This document shows, piece after piece, positions 44,637 to 57,700 of a DNA stretch of 64,000 nucleotides. A program made the translations under genes and the position numbers. The stretch's first letter is position 1; each line of letters begins with the position of its first letter. The notes beneath the pieces are model-generated. The model was not told the origin of the DNA. It searched no databases and worked only from the letters and a program-made list of their open reading frames with translations. The stretch is taken from contig OY754338.1 in the NCBI GenBank assembly GCA_963573305.1, forward strand, positions 45,783,531 to 45,847,530, in the 5' to 3' direction. This stretch comes from Pyrrhosoma nymphula. Taxonomy: Eukaryota > Arthropoda > Insecta > Odonata > Coenagrionidae.

Positions 44637-47600
44637 CGTCGCATTGCTGCTGGTTTAAATTGAAAGTTGACGATCAGAGGAAAAATACAAATAAAGGAAT
44701 CAGCTGTTGGATATTCCAAAGGAGGGAACACCAATTCGTGCTTAAATTTTGGAGCAAAAAATACTTACGAAAAGCAGGCCAGAGGTTTTGCTTTTACGAT
44801 TTCTTGAGTCTGGTCGGTAAATCATCAGAATATCTTTAAAAATAAACAGCCTGCTCAACGAAATAAACATCTTATCGAAAACCATCGAAGTGTAATTCAT
44901 GATGCTCTCTAAACATAACATTGAGGCAGGAAGAAATTTCGGGTGAGAGATGAACACAGACATACACTAATTCTACTCTCCCCGTTTTTATACTGTTACT
45001 GCTGATATTATTTAGAGATTTAATCAATTCAAAGCCAATGCTTATTAGCACCGTAGCACGTAATTTATTTTTCTCAGCGTTAATAATAGTTTAATTATTT
45101 AAAAAGGTTAATACATTATTTATAAAAATAACCGTAAATTAAATATGAAAACATTAACTTACGTCACTTTGTCTTTTATTCAGCTTAATGGCATGACTAC
45201 TCACCTGTAAAATAAAAGCAGAGAAATTGATTAGAAAATAAGCATTATTTTAAATCGTGCTGAAATAATTTCTATATCTAAAATTAAATGCTGCCAATTG
45301 GTACTACTTGAGTGGATGCACTATGTTTCAATCCACAATAAAATAACAACAATGCACCATATTGCTCTTCACCGCGGACCAATCCAGAACAAATGTATTC
45401 CTTCTTTAATCAATTTGAGCGTTATATAGCCTCTCAATGTAGATTGAAAGTTAATCAGGAATTAAAAAATTAAATATTTAAATGTAATTAATTAGGTGCC
45501 AGTGACAGATTGTCTTCAATAAACAATGTATGACATAAAAACCTCAGTTTACGACTCTCCGTTACTTGATTTTAGAACCAAAAACTTTATTAATTTCGCT
45601 TAAGCATCATGAAATAGGAAAAAAGAAGCACAAGCATTACAAATCATTTCTAACCACTCGTATCCGCGGCAACTACTCATTTTAAATTAAACCAAGACGA
45701 GCCTGTTCATGCAAATATTAAATATGTATAGGTAAATATCTGTTTACGCATTCTGGATAACAATATCTTCAATGTATCATCGGCCTCTTAAGAACATTTT
45801 TAACAATTTGCAGCCATTCTGAATATTCAGTTATTTCTTCACTTTGGCTTATAAAGGGACTTTTTCCCTTCAGTCCATTGAGCGGCAGGTTGTATTTTAG
45901 ACTTTTCTGGGAAATTCTTTACGTAGCGTACAGAGATGGTAAAGTGGTTTCTTTTCCAAACCATAGGCTGAGAGGCTCAGGCCAGATACTTTTTTACAGC
46001 ATTTTCCCTCGAAGTAGAATACATTAACAAGGCATGATAAGGTATAGAATTTTGCGAGATTATTTGGTGCTGAGCATTCTGAAAAGGTTTCCGTTAAACA
46101 TGAGACGACGTTTCTTCGTAGAAAGTGACATTTTTTAAATAAAGCGAACGGTTTGATACTTGGTAGTAGTCAATAACTACCGTTAGGATTTATTCGGGGC
46201 CCTAGAGCCTTTATCGAAAAAATTACTTTAATTTTTAAGGTTGTTCTCAAACTCTCCATTGTGGGTGAAGGCCAAGAATACGGCAGGATAATGAGCATCT
46301 GAGCACATTACGTCAGAATTTTGGCGATCTTATATTAATTACAAATAATAACTTTTAAAGCATTTTGGTGAAAATGAAAAAGCGAACTTGACTTTTAAAA
46401 GAAAAGGTTGAAATCATTATCTTTACTTTGAAAATAAGTAGACTCACCAAATTTCTTTAGAACTTATTGTCAGCTGAAAATTCTCATACGCTGAGAGCTG
46501 TTATTTTCTAAGTAATCTACCATAGGGTGGTTTTCAAAGACCAAAAGCCAGCCCTTTGACTGCCCCAGGCCACCAAATGCAACGGTAGAACGAACAAAGA
46601 GAGAAATTCACGCACGAATATAATATGTACGTGATACACATGAGCAGAGAAAAAAATATTGACAAGCTCAAATGTCAGAGTTCACAGCCAAATAATATCC
46701 ACTAAATTCCATGCATCGAAAAGTTACGTATCATCGGACGATTCACAAATCTGGAAAAAAACGATTCATCAGATCAGAGCACGATTATAACGTGATTTGA
46801 ATATATATTGCAGACCACTGACAGTTTTATTTATGCAATTCTGCTGGTATTTCCTTGTTCTCCTTGGAAAGAAAACGATTCTGTAGTGATAAGTAAATAA
46901 TATATTACCAAATATATCAATTTCATTGATATTGCATTAAAACACCTATTGGTCAGGGTCAAAACAGTCATATATTTGGAGATAGAGGATATTTTTCACT
47001 TCCGGGATCCCTCTGGAATAAAGCTTCCAAACAAAAATCTCTTTTTTGATGAATGACTTCAAAAAAGCTTCACGAAATAAATATTAGTATCCTAAATGCT
47101 CTGATACAATAGAATACATATTATGAAAACTTGTATGCGCATGAGTTACAGAAAACGATATTATAAAAACAAAACGACGTCCACTTTTGAATAAAGTCAT
47201 TAATTATCTTCACAAAATGTCGAAACGGCACATCAATTATTTTTGATTCACTCAATATTATAATGTAGCTAGCTGAGAATGGATATACAAAATGTAAGTA
47301 AAGGTACCACGCGAAGATAAGTCAAAATGTCTTATGTGTCTTACAATATGAGCTAAATACAAAATAATAAGAAATATATAAGGCAATAAGTCATTTGAAA
47401 TATTGAAATTTATCGTCAGACTGACAAAGGCTAAAAAAATAACCATGAATTCCATGATGAACATTCAGGAATAACAGTGCGTAATGTCAAGACTTTGAGA
47501 TGAAAATTGTACATTGAAGCACGGAAAATATTTTTGGCCATAGTCTGTCAAACAAAAAGATGGCTCTAATGGGCACCGAGAGGGGTATTTTCTTCTTCTT

Positions 47601-49449
47601 GTAGGCGTTCAGACTGTTCTTTACAAATTCCTTATCCTCACAAACGTTCTTTTCCTCTCTTCCTGGGTCGACCAAGTATTTATTTTACTTTCTGGGTACT
47701 CATCTCTTGTAATATTGAACATCACGTTGTCTTCCATTGTTTTCAATGTGACCACTCCACATATTACTTCGCACTTTAGCCCAATTGTTTATTGGTGTTA
47801 TTTTGGATTCTTGTCATATTTTTATACATTACTATCGGATGGTACCCGTTGAAATTCAACGGGTGTGAAAATGTTTGAACTTATTTTATAAGAAAACCAC
47901 AATGCCCGAAGAAAAACTGTCAGCGTGTTAATTTGAGGAGTTCGTAATGTATCTTGCATGTCGTGTTCGTTGTAGTTGACTCGCAGACAGTTTTCCAGGT
48001 GCACGGAATGATGAGTGACTATTGGTCCTGTTTCATGCACGGGAAACAAAAAAATGGGCCACGCAGACTCATTACTACTTAAATAGCAACCAGGTTATAA
48101 ATAAATATATGTATACATATACAAATTTGCATTAAAATACTTAATTTAGTTGCGCATTTCAACGTTGATATGTGCGTTGAGTGTCTTAATCAGGATTGGA
48201 GAGTAGGGTAAAATCCAGCGGTTGTCAACGTCAAAATGAGTATTTGCAGCAGCAGCCATGTTTATTTGACCTATGAATCCTCCATCACCCGGACTGCGCC
48301 TTCGGCACAAAGGGTAGTCATAATCATTGGTTTCGGTGGCTAAATAAAATACCTATGGTGATTCTTAGTGCACTTGACGATTTTTATGCACTGATGTCGT
48401 TAATTGCGCAGAATTTCCGTTCTCCTGTCACGTTGATGGTAAGAAGCATGTAGTGACGTCATTATAACTTCCTCCATCAACAGATTGAAGTTTCGAAACA
48501 AATGGGTCTATATTTGAACCAGATTTATAGTTGGTTACCCGTCCGTCGGTTGAGCTAGAATTAAATTTGTGCGGTTCTTATAGTAATCCGAGAAACACCA
48601 CGGTGAGAATCTCATGAGATTGCTGGTGGGCTTGCCTTTGAGCATCCAACTCTAACCTTTGCCAGTTTTATTGCAGGGGCTCATTTTCTCGCAAAGAAGA
48701 CATTCCTCTTGCTTTAGAAGACTGATTCGAAAGGTTACTCTTTTTATGTATTAGGCATGTTGATGGATATATTTTTAAGTCCAAGGAGGGGAAACGAAGG
48801 GGAAACACAGCGGCGAGTGAAACTCCTGAATAGGTAACTCGATGATTGAGTGAATGTAAGTTTACTGCACTTACACACTTTTAAGCATGCATAAATAACT
48901 CGTATCGTTCATGATGGGAGAATTGGTTTAAAAACAGTTCGCAATCGTAATGAGAGGCAGACGGTTCCACTATGTGTACTAAATCTGACTATTAAACGAT
49001 AATAAACAACGCCGTGTTTGCTGTAGCAACAGAGGCATTATTACCATTACTTTTCGCTGCACCTAAATATTCTTGCACGTTTACTTCCTTTATGTGTATC
49101 GTTTACTACGTAAATGTTCTCTCATATACAGGGAGTGCCCTTATGAGAGCTACTTTGAGAATAGACATTGATGAGTATATTTGTGTTAAATATTCATTGA
49201 ATACATCGATTACCCCCAGAAGAAATCTATCATGAGGCCCTTGGGACACTGGGCCCTTCTTTCACAGATTTTCTTTCCACGTGTTATCATGGGCCTGCAG
49301 GAAAACTTAAATTCCAGAGGCATGAATATCCTTTGAAAATCAAATCTCAGGTTATCAAGAAAATATAATTGTTGATTTCATATAAATATTTGAGATTTTT
49401 CAGCAAAAAACATGATTTTCAGAAATTACTAAGCAGAAAAGAAAATAAA
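44637..49449. other. Unassigned AT-rich sequence
   Basis: Almost 5 kb without a supportable gene. A 21 bp perfect hairpin ACCCGTTGAA-A-TTCAACGGGT lies near 47842-47862. TCGAAACGG at about 47220 recalls the GAAAC block of the fold-backs but has no partner structure. Confidence 0.45.
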
Positions 49450-49755
49450 TTGAAATAATTAGAAACTTCATTTAATCAGCCATCCATTTAAAAAATCCTA
49501 GCACTCTATCTTGAGTAAAAGTACTTTTTAAAAGCAAAAAATGAAACCACTGCATTGAACCCATTGCTTAGCATGGACCACCAAGGGGGGCCTTCGGGGG
49601 CCCTGAGGGATTTTTAATATAGCCTTTGTTACACCCAGATACGTTTTCTCTCTACATGCCAACTTTCAGCTCAATCGGTTCAGTAGTTCTTGCGTGATTG
49701 AGCAACAGACAGACAGACAGAGAGACAGACACCATTACATTTTTATATATTAGTA
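49450..49755 (+). repeat. Dispersed retroelement-like repeat, copy A
   Basis: About 306 bp shared with 50286-50569 on the opposite strand. It includes AAATGAAACCACTGCA, a GGGGCC-rich block, ATTTTTAATATAGCCT, ACATGCCAACTTTCAGCTCA, TCGGTTCAGTAGTT and a run of CAGA repeats, then a TTTTTATATATTAGTA end. The GACAGACAGACAGA run followed by an AT tail is typical of 3' ends of abundant arthropod repeats; the class is not assigned. Confidence 0.65.
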
Positions 49756-50285
49756 TGATTCAACCTTTTATTTTTGTTCCATGTCTTTTCTGAGGTTTCA
49801 AATTTCGTTTGTTTCTAGTAAACTCTTTGTGTGTTTCTCTACATGATATTGTTTAGGGTATCAGATGTCTGTTTTTGTCTGGTGATGATGTCTGTCTGGT
49901 TTTGTTTTTTCTATTTTATTGGGAAATGTGAAGCCATTATTAAAAAATGCGAAATTATTAGTCTAATCAAATATCATTTTGCGTAAAGTAAACGCGCACA
50001 GTTCGCGTGAAGGCCATGTTAACTGTATCATTTTTACGTGAAAAAGGTCACTACTTAATTGTTTTTAGACTATATATTATCCTTTACTACATATGTTTGA
50101 ATTGAATTACGGTAAAGTATCGATCATAAGAGTCCCGACTAACAGTGTTTCCGAATTATCCTATGTACAGGTACTTACGTTGTCTGTGCCAAGCTATTTA
50201 AACTCACGCAAACGAAAGTAAGAATTCGGAAATGGATTTGATATTCTTACACGCAGAAAACAACGGCACACTTTCATTTTTACCG
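49756..50285. other. Spacer between two convergent repeats
   Basis: 530 bp with no recognised feature. Confidence 0.5.
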
Positions 50286-50569
50286 TACTAATATATAAAA
50301 ATTGACTGTTGTCTGTCTGTCTGTTGCTCAAAACTACTGAACCGATTGCGCTGAAATTTGGCATGTAGAGAGAAAATGTATCTGGGTAAACATAGGCTAT
50401 ATTAAAAAGCCCACAGGGCCCCAAAAGGCCCCCCCTGGTGGCCCATGCTAAGCATTGGGTTCGGTGCAGTGGTTTCATTTTTTGCATTTTAAAATTACTT
50501 TCACTGAAGATAGAGGGGTGGGATTTTTTATCTGATGGCTGAATAAATGAAGTTTGTAATTATTTCAAT
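50286..50569 (-). repeat. Dispersed retroelement-like repeat, copy B
   Basis: Inverted copy of 49450-49755. It starts at TACTAATATATAAAAA with TCTGTCTGTCTG and continues to ATTATTTCAA. The two tails face each other. Confidence 0.65.
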
Positions 50570-50631
50570 CGCGCCGCGCCTTTTTGGGAAACAGACAGGA
50601 GGGAGGGAAAAGAACGAAGTCCACCGCGGTC

Positions 50632-50645
50632 GTTGCCATGGCAAC
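50632..50645. promoter_or_regulatory. Canonical RFX X-box palindrome
   Basis: GTTGCCATGGCAAC is a perfect 14 bp palindrome identical to the ideal RFX-family binding site (X-box). It lies in a short GC-rich patch just beyond repeat copy B. No gene start is visible nearby, so a regulatory role is inference only. Confidence 0.45.
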
Positions 50646-50864
50646 GGGAAAGATCACGAGAGGGAAGGCTGAATGATGGGGAGACCGACTGCCTTCCGAA
50701 TATCCAACTTGACCTTCTTTTTATAAAGGGAAACGGATTCTAAAAATCGCTTCCATACCCTCCAATCAGGTAAGAGACCACGTCTTACCGCACAAATCGA
50801 ATAGGTGGCATCCCTGCGTTCATGTACTTCCCGTCTCTCCGTCAAAAATCAAACTGAACACGAG

Positions 50865-50945
50865 ATCGAGTTAGAGCAATGACTTGATCGCTTAATTCTG
50901 TTCTTACGGGTCCATGTTTGAATCCCGGGATTGACGTTGACTTTT
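50865..50945 (+). mobile_element. tRNA-derived SINE remnant
   Basis: GAGTTAGAGCAATGAC at 50868 resembles the D-arm/box A, and GTTTGAATCCCGG at 50915-50927 the T-arm/box B, 32-35 bases further on. The anticodon region is decayed (CTTAATTCTGTTCTTA). Tail undefined. Confidence 0.5.
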
Positions 50946-53578
50946 AATTCGTTACTCACCATAGCATTATGTTTCAAGCAGCCAAATCAATAGTTTCCTT
51001 TTCTTACCACCTAGCCGTTGAATTTTAGGCGTCTTTTTCTGATAATCCACTCTTTTCATCTCCTTCGGAGATAATTTTCACCCAAATTTGTTATTTAAAT
51101 TATCCCATGATTGTAGATTTTCTCTGAAATTCGATTCAACAACCACCGTCAGTGTCATTTTTTACCATAAGTGTATAATTATAAATATTTATGAGCAGGA
51201 GTATGCCTACCTGACTCACTTTAATAAAACTTTGCATTGAAGCGTACCTTTGTCGTATATTATAAAATTAGGATACCCTTACCTTAGATGCCGAGTCTCT
51301 ATTATTGTAACAAAGTATCTGAGAAAATTGGAGAAAATTCGTACGGTTGGATCTGTATCTGCTAATCACGTAGCCTTTGTGTACTGGGGATTTGGTGGGT
51401 TCAGTGAATTAGGTACTGACTTTCTAAGCAAAGGGACCAGTTTTGAGTCCTGGAGGAGAAATATCAGCAAAAAGCCTGCTCAACTAGAGTGCCCAGTAGA
51501 TAGCAATTCAAGTGATGTATTCTGTTCAACAGATGAAGTCTTTCGTAAAGAGAAGGCTATTACTGCAGTTTGATTAAACTCCGCTGTCCTGGGACGAGAT
51601 CAGGGTTATCCATAACGATTGCGCTCACGTGATCGAAATTTTTCAATTGCGCTCATGCGAGCGAAGGCGTCATTGCCATTTTTCAAGTTTTGTCAAATGA
51701 TTTAAATATCAAGTTTAAATTGATTACGTGCATTCCCATAACAGTAACAGTGAGAAACGGTGAGTAACCTTATTCAGTGTTTTGCGTTCTGGATAACGAT
51801 AACGACAACGCGAACGAAGAAACCGTGATCCCACCCCTGTATACATATCTCGCGCATTTCAAAGTTATCCAACCCGCTCTCCCAATATAAATGGCGGTAA
51901 TGGACTCAGTGGTGTGAATGTTCCAATAATAACCACTACCTTCTATGTACGCCCTTGCATTCCTCCGCGGTATGGCGTCTCCGCGTGATGTGTAGATAGT
52001 GCATATTGCTAATATGGCATTTCGTAACGTATAGTGGCCCGCCTATTTGCCCTCACTTAGCTATCGATGCTCGTTCCTAATTGGACCGATACGGCTCCAA
52101 ACTCGCATCTATCCCTTCCTTTCTTCTCATGCGATGAGAAGACTATTTGAATTTTTCCGAATCCCTTTTACATTGAGTACAATAAGGCGTTAGGTCAAGA
52201 ATAATATAATATATTTGGCAATTTTTATCTTCTGTTTCGTACTTTTTCCAACTTTTAAGATTATATTTTAAGCTGATTCGTCCTTAAAATCAGATGGGCA
52301 GTGGGGTATCAGGAAAACGATGATGTGACGTGGGCAGGATTGCTCATTCCAACTCTATTAAACTCGCGACTAGTTAAACTATTGAAATAAACGTGTTCTG
52401 GCTCGATCGGATATAAAATTTAGGTGGCATTGTATCCTTAAGCAGGGGTGGGGTAGAACCATAAAGAAGTGGATGCGGGGGAAAATTTTTTTTTGCATAT
52501 TGAACTTCAAGACGATATAATTAAATAATTTTCATTGTACTTTCACAATGAAGGGATAATTAAATGACACTGCAGTCATGAAAACTCAAACAATAACCCA
52601 GAATAATTGCTTTAGGAACGAAATAATCGCATTAATTCCTATTTTCATTTCAGTCACAAAAGAAGAGGGAGTCAAACGTCAAATATAACACGGCAGTGGG
52701 ATACATTCTTAGAACCACGCGATTGGATTTTTATTTACACCTGGATGATGCGTGAATATGCATGTAGCAGCATCATAATTTTAACTTTTTATCCATCAAA
52801 GTATTTTTTCCCGACATCAGGCGAAATTTCAATTAGACGGGATTTGCTCATCTGGAAAATTCGGCCCTAAAAATTCATCAAAAATATCAGTTTTTTTAGT
52901 ACGAACAAGATTGTTTACTGTTTTAAATTTCAGCTTTAAGATTGAAGAAATCCGGTAAACTTTCCCATTCAAAGAAATCTCATTGCTGAAAATCGGGAAT
53001 TGAAAAGGGATGAGGATTAAAGAGAATTTATGGAATTAAAGGAGAATTTCAAAAAGGATTCGAATTGTCTCAAGCCGATATGCCGAGACTGATAAAAATT
53101 TGACCAAAATATTAGTTTTAATATCATTTGACAGGCAAAATTTGTAATTATTTTTGGGTTGGGATAGTAGGATTTAGGTTTGGGTAGTTTGGGATGATAT
53201 TATTTTTCTTGAAAGCAATGTCAAGATCCACTATCTATTGTGATTTGCGTCTTTTGAAGTTATTTCTTTACTTTTTAAATTTCCTAGATCTCCCCAAAGA
53301 TTCGTTGAAAGAAACGTTTTTTTTTTAATGCTGACGCGAGTAATCCCAAAAGAGCAGTCCTTTACGATACAAATGTTTTACACTGAAATTTATTACGTCA
53401 GCAATATATTTTAGTGTGGACAATACTAAGCTATCGTTTTAATTTTTCATGAATTTAGACCACAATGTTAGTCCTGAATCATTGTATTGCACAAGAGGGG
53501 AGTTTTTGGTGAGGCCAAAACCGTTCAGGATTTCAAATGGCCATGGGAAAATAACTGAAGAAGATTCTGACCTACCCA
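50946..53578. other. Unassigned sequence
   Basis: No gene recognised. A 107-codon frame at 51250-51573 has no known motif. At 51579-51838 the ends CTGGGACGAGATCAGGG and the complement of CCGTGATCCCACCCCTG are loosely inverted, a possible but unproven element. Confidence 0.4.
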
Positions 53579-54116
53579 GGGGCTATTCAAGCATTACGTA
53601 AGGCGATGTTTACCTGTTTTTACCCCTCCCCCCAATGTAAGACAACGTAAGATTTCACGAACCCTCCCCTCCCAATCATAAGTTATCATACATTTTTGAA
53701 AAAATGGACATAGATAGTAAAATATGGGGGATTTATGTCTAAATGCGGAAAACTGACCTCATTACGGATATTTCGCTATTCGCTGTACGCACAACTAGCA
53801 AAAAATGAGATCTATAGATATGCGACATCTCCAAACTAATGAACGCAATGAACTGACTGTACGTTTTCCTACAGTTTAGCATGCATTCAGGCGTACTGAC
53901 GCGCGCGGTGATCCTTTTAAGTAAGATTTTTCCTCCGAAAATAATTTTAAAAAGTGATAAAAATACGGATTCAGAAGTGACGTCTTGCGACGACGAAGTA
54001 TATCTTACGTCCGACTGTTTCGGACCTTCTCACCCACCGCTTTACGTAAGACAACGTGAGAAAATCCTTACCCCCCTCCGTCCCCAAAACTTCTTACGTA
54101 ATATTTGAATGTCCCC
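53579..54116. mobile_element. TIR element with ACGTAAG termini
   Basis: 24 bp inverted ends match at 20 of 24 positions: GGGG..ATTCAA..ATTACGTAAG at 53579-53602 and its complement at 54093-54116. Near both ends, GTAAGACAACGT(A/G)AG precedes a C-rich block (53637 and 54046) in the same orientation. Inside is a 75-codon frame without known motifs. No clear target duplication was found, so the superfamily is open. Confidence 0.6.
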
Positions 54117-54720
54117 ATAGGCTGCGCTGGAGCAAAACCAGCGAAAGAAGAGACGAGAAGTTCGTGAAAGGGGAAAGATGGAAATATCAAAGTCAACGGG
54201 GAGGGTGTGACAGCGTCGACCTCTCACGCGTTCTCGCCCTCTGCGTTGCGGGTGAGTCGTACGGAACAATCGCGCAGGCGCCGTGTCAGAATTTTTTCCC
54301 CTCAGAGCCAAGAAGAGGGCGGGGCCCGTTGGGAAGGGTCTCGGCACTTTCCAAGACGAGAAACACGGAAGAGAGAGAGAGAGAGGGAGACGTAAAGAGG
54401 AGGAGAAGTAGTAAGAGAAAGGAGGTGTGAAAGAGAAGAAAAAGCAGAACAGGAATAGGTAGAGATGAGAAAAGGAAAAGATTCAGAGAGTGAAAAAAGA
54501 GAATGCTAGTATTCTCAAACTCCTCCCTTTCTACCTCGGCGCACTGAGACTCGCACTCCAAAATCACCCCTTGTCCTTGGGGATGAGGGCAGGGAGAAGA
54601 TTCGAGAATGGCAGCAAAACTTTTCCCTTCTCGACGCTGCGGTGTTTTCTACTGGGTAGGGACAAGTTTCAAGGGAAGAGAATGATTTTAAAGGGAAACA
54701 AATGAATGCGGCGATGCGAA
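54117..54720. other. GC/GA-rich stretch with a strong splice-donor match
   Basis: CpG-rich sequence from 54117 to about 54350, then GA-rich sequence including a GAGAGA run at 54369-54387. TTGCGG|GTGAGT at about 54245-54256 is a near-ideal 5' splice site on the plus strand. Open frames of 60-124 codons exist in several frames but resemble no protein. A promoter with a first exon is possible but not shown. Confidence 0.3.
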
Positions 54721-57700
54721 GAAGATTGATAAAGAGGAAGAACAGAGAAGAGAAATGCCGTGCGACCGACCGTGTCTTCGCACAAACGAATCCAATGGTA
54801 GGACAGTAGTTTCCCGATTATTCGAGTTAATGTGGACTGAGGCCAGCTCGGAAAATGGAAAAATCGTATTATACGGTAGCATCGTTTGACAAGCGTACGT
54901 TATAAAGTAACCACGGATATTTTAACACCCTCTAGTAGAAAGACGGTAATTTAAGGTTAAAAAAACACCTTATTTAAAGGAACAACTCCTAAAACAACAT
55001 ATTTCTCTTTTCCTCGATAAAATAAACATTAATTCTCAAGATGCAGTTTTCAATTCTTTTCTCCGATTATCTCTAGGCATCATAGCAGCATAATACAACC
55101 TGCAGGAATGGTAGCTAGCTAGTAACCGCTGAATCAAATAATAAAAGCATTGGGAATTCTGATAAATCAACCAAAATTAAGTTACAATAGAATTTATAGC
55201 TGACATTTTCAAGAGAACGCGGGTGGACTGTATTTGTAATGTGAGGAATCGGTAGTTAACATTTTATATTTCTGTGCTATACTTTTATGAACACTTTCTG
55301 GTGGCGTCGTTCAACATCCAGTAACGCGTTCCGTTGTTTCTAGTAGCTGAGTGCACCTCCTACAATGTGCTCTAAGTGTCTGCTCATTCAAAATGTATTT
55401 TCTGTGATTTCGGGTTAGAATCACCCAATCCTGTATTGCTCTCACAACCCCTAATGTTAATTTACAGTGCATAAACACCTGGCTTAATAATGAAGTGATC
55501 TAACTGAATACCTCCACGGATATTCAGGAAAGTCGGTAAATCGGGACTCGGATTAAGGAAAATCTACTGTACTTCTCCCTTTCCTTAACCATTTCGCTGC
55601 TGCGAACATTAATTTTTCTCAAGTAGAACTTGGTATTACATCTTGTTTAATGTGAAAACGGGTAAAACATAGGGAAAATATCTTAAAAAGTCTTTACTTC
55701 ACTCAATAGTAAATAGCACATATCTATCTATCTTATGATCGACGTCTAAAGCCCTTAAAGGGATGTCCTAAAGGGGAATGTCCCAAAACGTCGTCCACAC
55801 TTTCTTCAACGGGAAACCGCAATAAAGGAAAATAGGTTTACTCGAATGAGAGTGAAACAGAAATGTTTATAGAAACTTGAAGGGCTGGGTAAAAAACGTC
55901 ATAATCATTAATGGGAGAAAGTTATAATTTAAACTTTGCCAGGAAATTAATGAACGCAATCCACCCATTACAGAGAAAATTCAGCCTTTTATTGCCTAAG
56001 AAACAAAAAATAATATGCTTATCACCGCAGATTGCATCTAAATACTTTTTGAGATGCCAAAGGTCGACTTAGAGTGACTTCAAATGCAGAGGAGAGTTTT
56101 GACAAGTTTTATGGGATTAAAAATAATATTTTCATTAAAAGTCATACTATACGCACTCAAAGGGTAACCCGGCAGTTACATCTCAAGTGATAGGCGAACA
56201 ATAGATTCCTCAAGACTAAAAATTCAACATTCATTAGTCTAGAGCGTCGAGATTCACCATTTCTGAAATATTTGATAACTATCACTAAACTGACAACTCT
56301 CGTGCTCCAAAAGCAAGAACAGAATTGATTACAAAAGTGATGTCTAAATACGTCAAAATTATAGTTTTAAAATAAATATATTCAACGAAATGTCTATAAA
56401 TTACTTCCAGTATATTACAACGCAAAATTATATCAAGCCTATCTTTTTTTAAATAAACCTTCCCCATTTCCTATAAATGCGAACGTTATACAAACTGAAG
56501 TAAAATTTCAACTGTAGGGTTTTATATCAAGCAGGCATGGTATACTGTGAAGAAAATTGACTACACAAAGTCCTACGTATCATTTATGTGAACGTGTAAA
56601 GGTCATTTATTCGAATGAAATATTGGGATTTCTTCCTAGTGGCATCAGAATGCCTCCTCAAATCCCTGTATCACTTTGAAAGCATTTACCGCCAAAGCGC
56701 TCAATTCCGGGACAATGGAGATTTCCATCATCCAAAATATATTATCACAAACTGCATACGTAATCTAAAATCGATAGCAAACAGCTCAACAGATCATGTA
56801 TGTTTAGCACCGGCATTCAAGCCCGTTGGCACCCCACAGATCTACTTAGATCGAAGAACCAAGGCCTCTCGGGAAACTCAAGGAGGTTTGCTGCTGACGC
56901 TAATGGATCATAGAGTAATGGAATAAAGATTAGTTTAAATAACGACCCTTACACTAGGGTAAAACTTTATTCCACGAGAAATCACAACGCATGTACCATG
57001 TACGTAAATCACAAAAATGAAAAGTGTTATAAAGCTACCCCCGATCTCCAGCAATAATAACAATGACATAATTAAAGATGATATGCCACACTGCAATTCC
57101 AGGTATGCATATAATATCATATGCCAACTTCAATCTGCCAAGGCATGCAATGTAAATGAAAAGTAGCCACGAAATAAAAGTAATCTATTTGCCCATTTAA
57201 TTTGCTAAGCTCGACGAAAAATGCATGACGATAAAAAGGTAACACTAAGGTATGGAGAGTCTTACAACACATCATCGTTTGTAAAGCGTTGAAATTCTCC
57301 ACGATTTGTGTGTATCCGATGACAATGTGATATTTACCATGACACACGCACGTCATCCTCTTACACATCTTGATGGTTAATGAGTACCATGAATATAAAG
57401 CCAAACTTCAACATGAGTCACTGAGATACCCCAGACGCAGGCCCATACTGATCGAGTTCAAGTCCACCAATGACTGAAGTCACTCTAGAGTTCACCATAA
57501 GTCATTATGTGCCAAATAATTATGCAGAAGGTAAAAACAATTTTGAAGCATAGCATAGAAATATGATATGTATTCATTTCCAGATGTGGACGAGTTTTTA
57601 AGGAATAAATCTATTATTTTAAAAGTACTTCCATGTCCATAATTTGCCAGCTACATCTACGATATAAATACAAATGTACCTGCAAAGTTGGATTATTAGC

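Noticed and set aside
51579..51838. Loosely inverted ends resembling a hAT MITE
   Set aside because: The ends match poorly and the flanks show no 8 bp duplication.
54286..54567. 93-codon leucine/serine/phenylalanine-rich frame on the minus strand
   Set aside because: It translates the GA-rich repeat on the other strand and is compositional.
57420..57500. Isolated box-B-like GAGTTCAAGTCCA suggesting another tRNA SINE
   Set aside because: No box A at the right distance and no anticodon-arm pattern.
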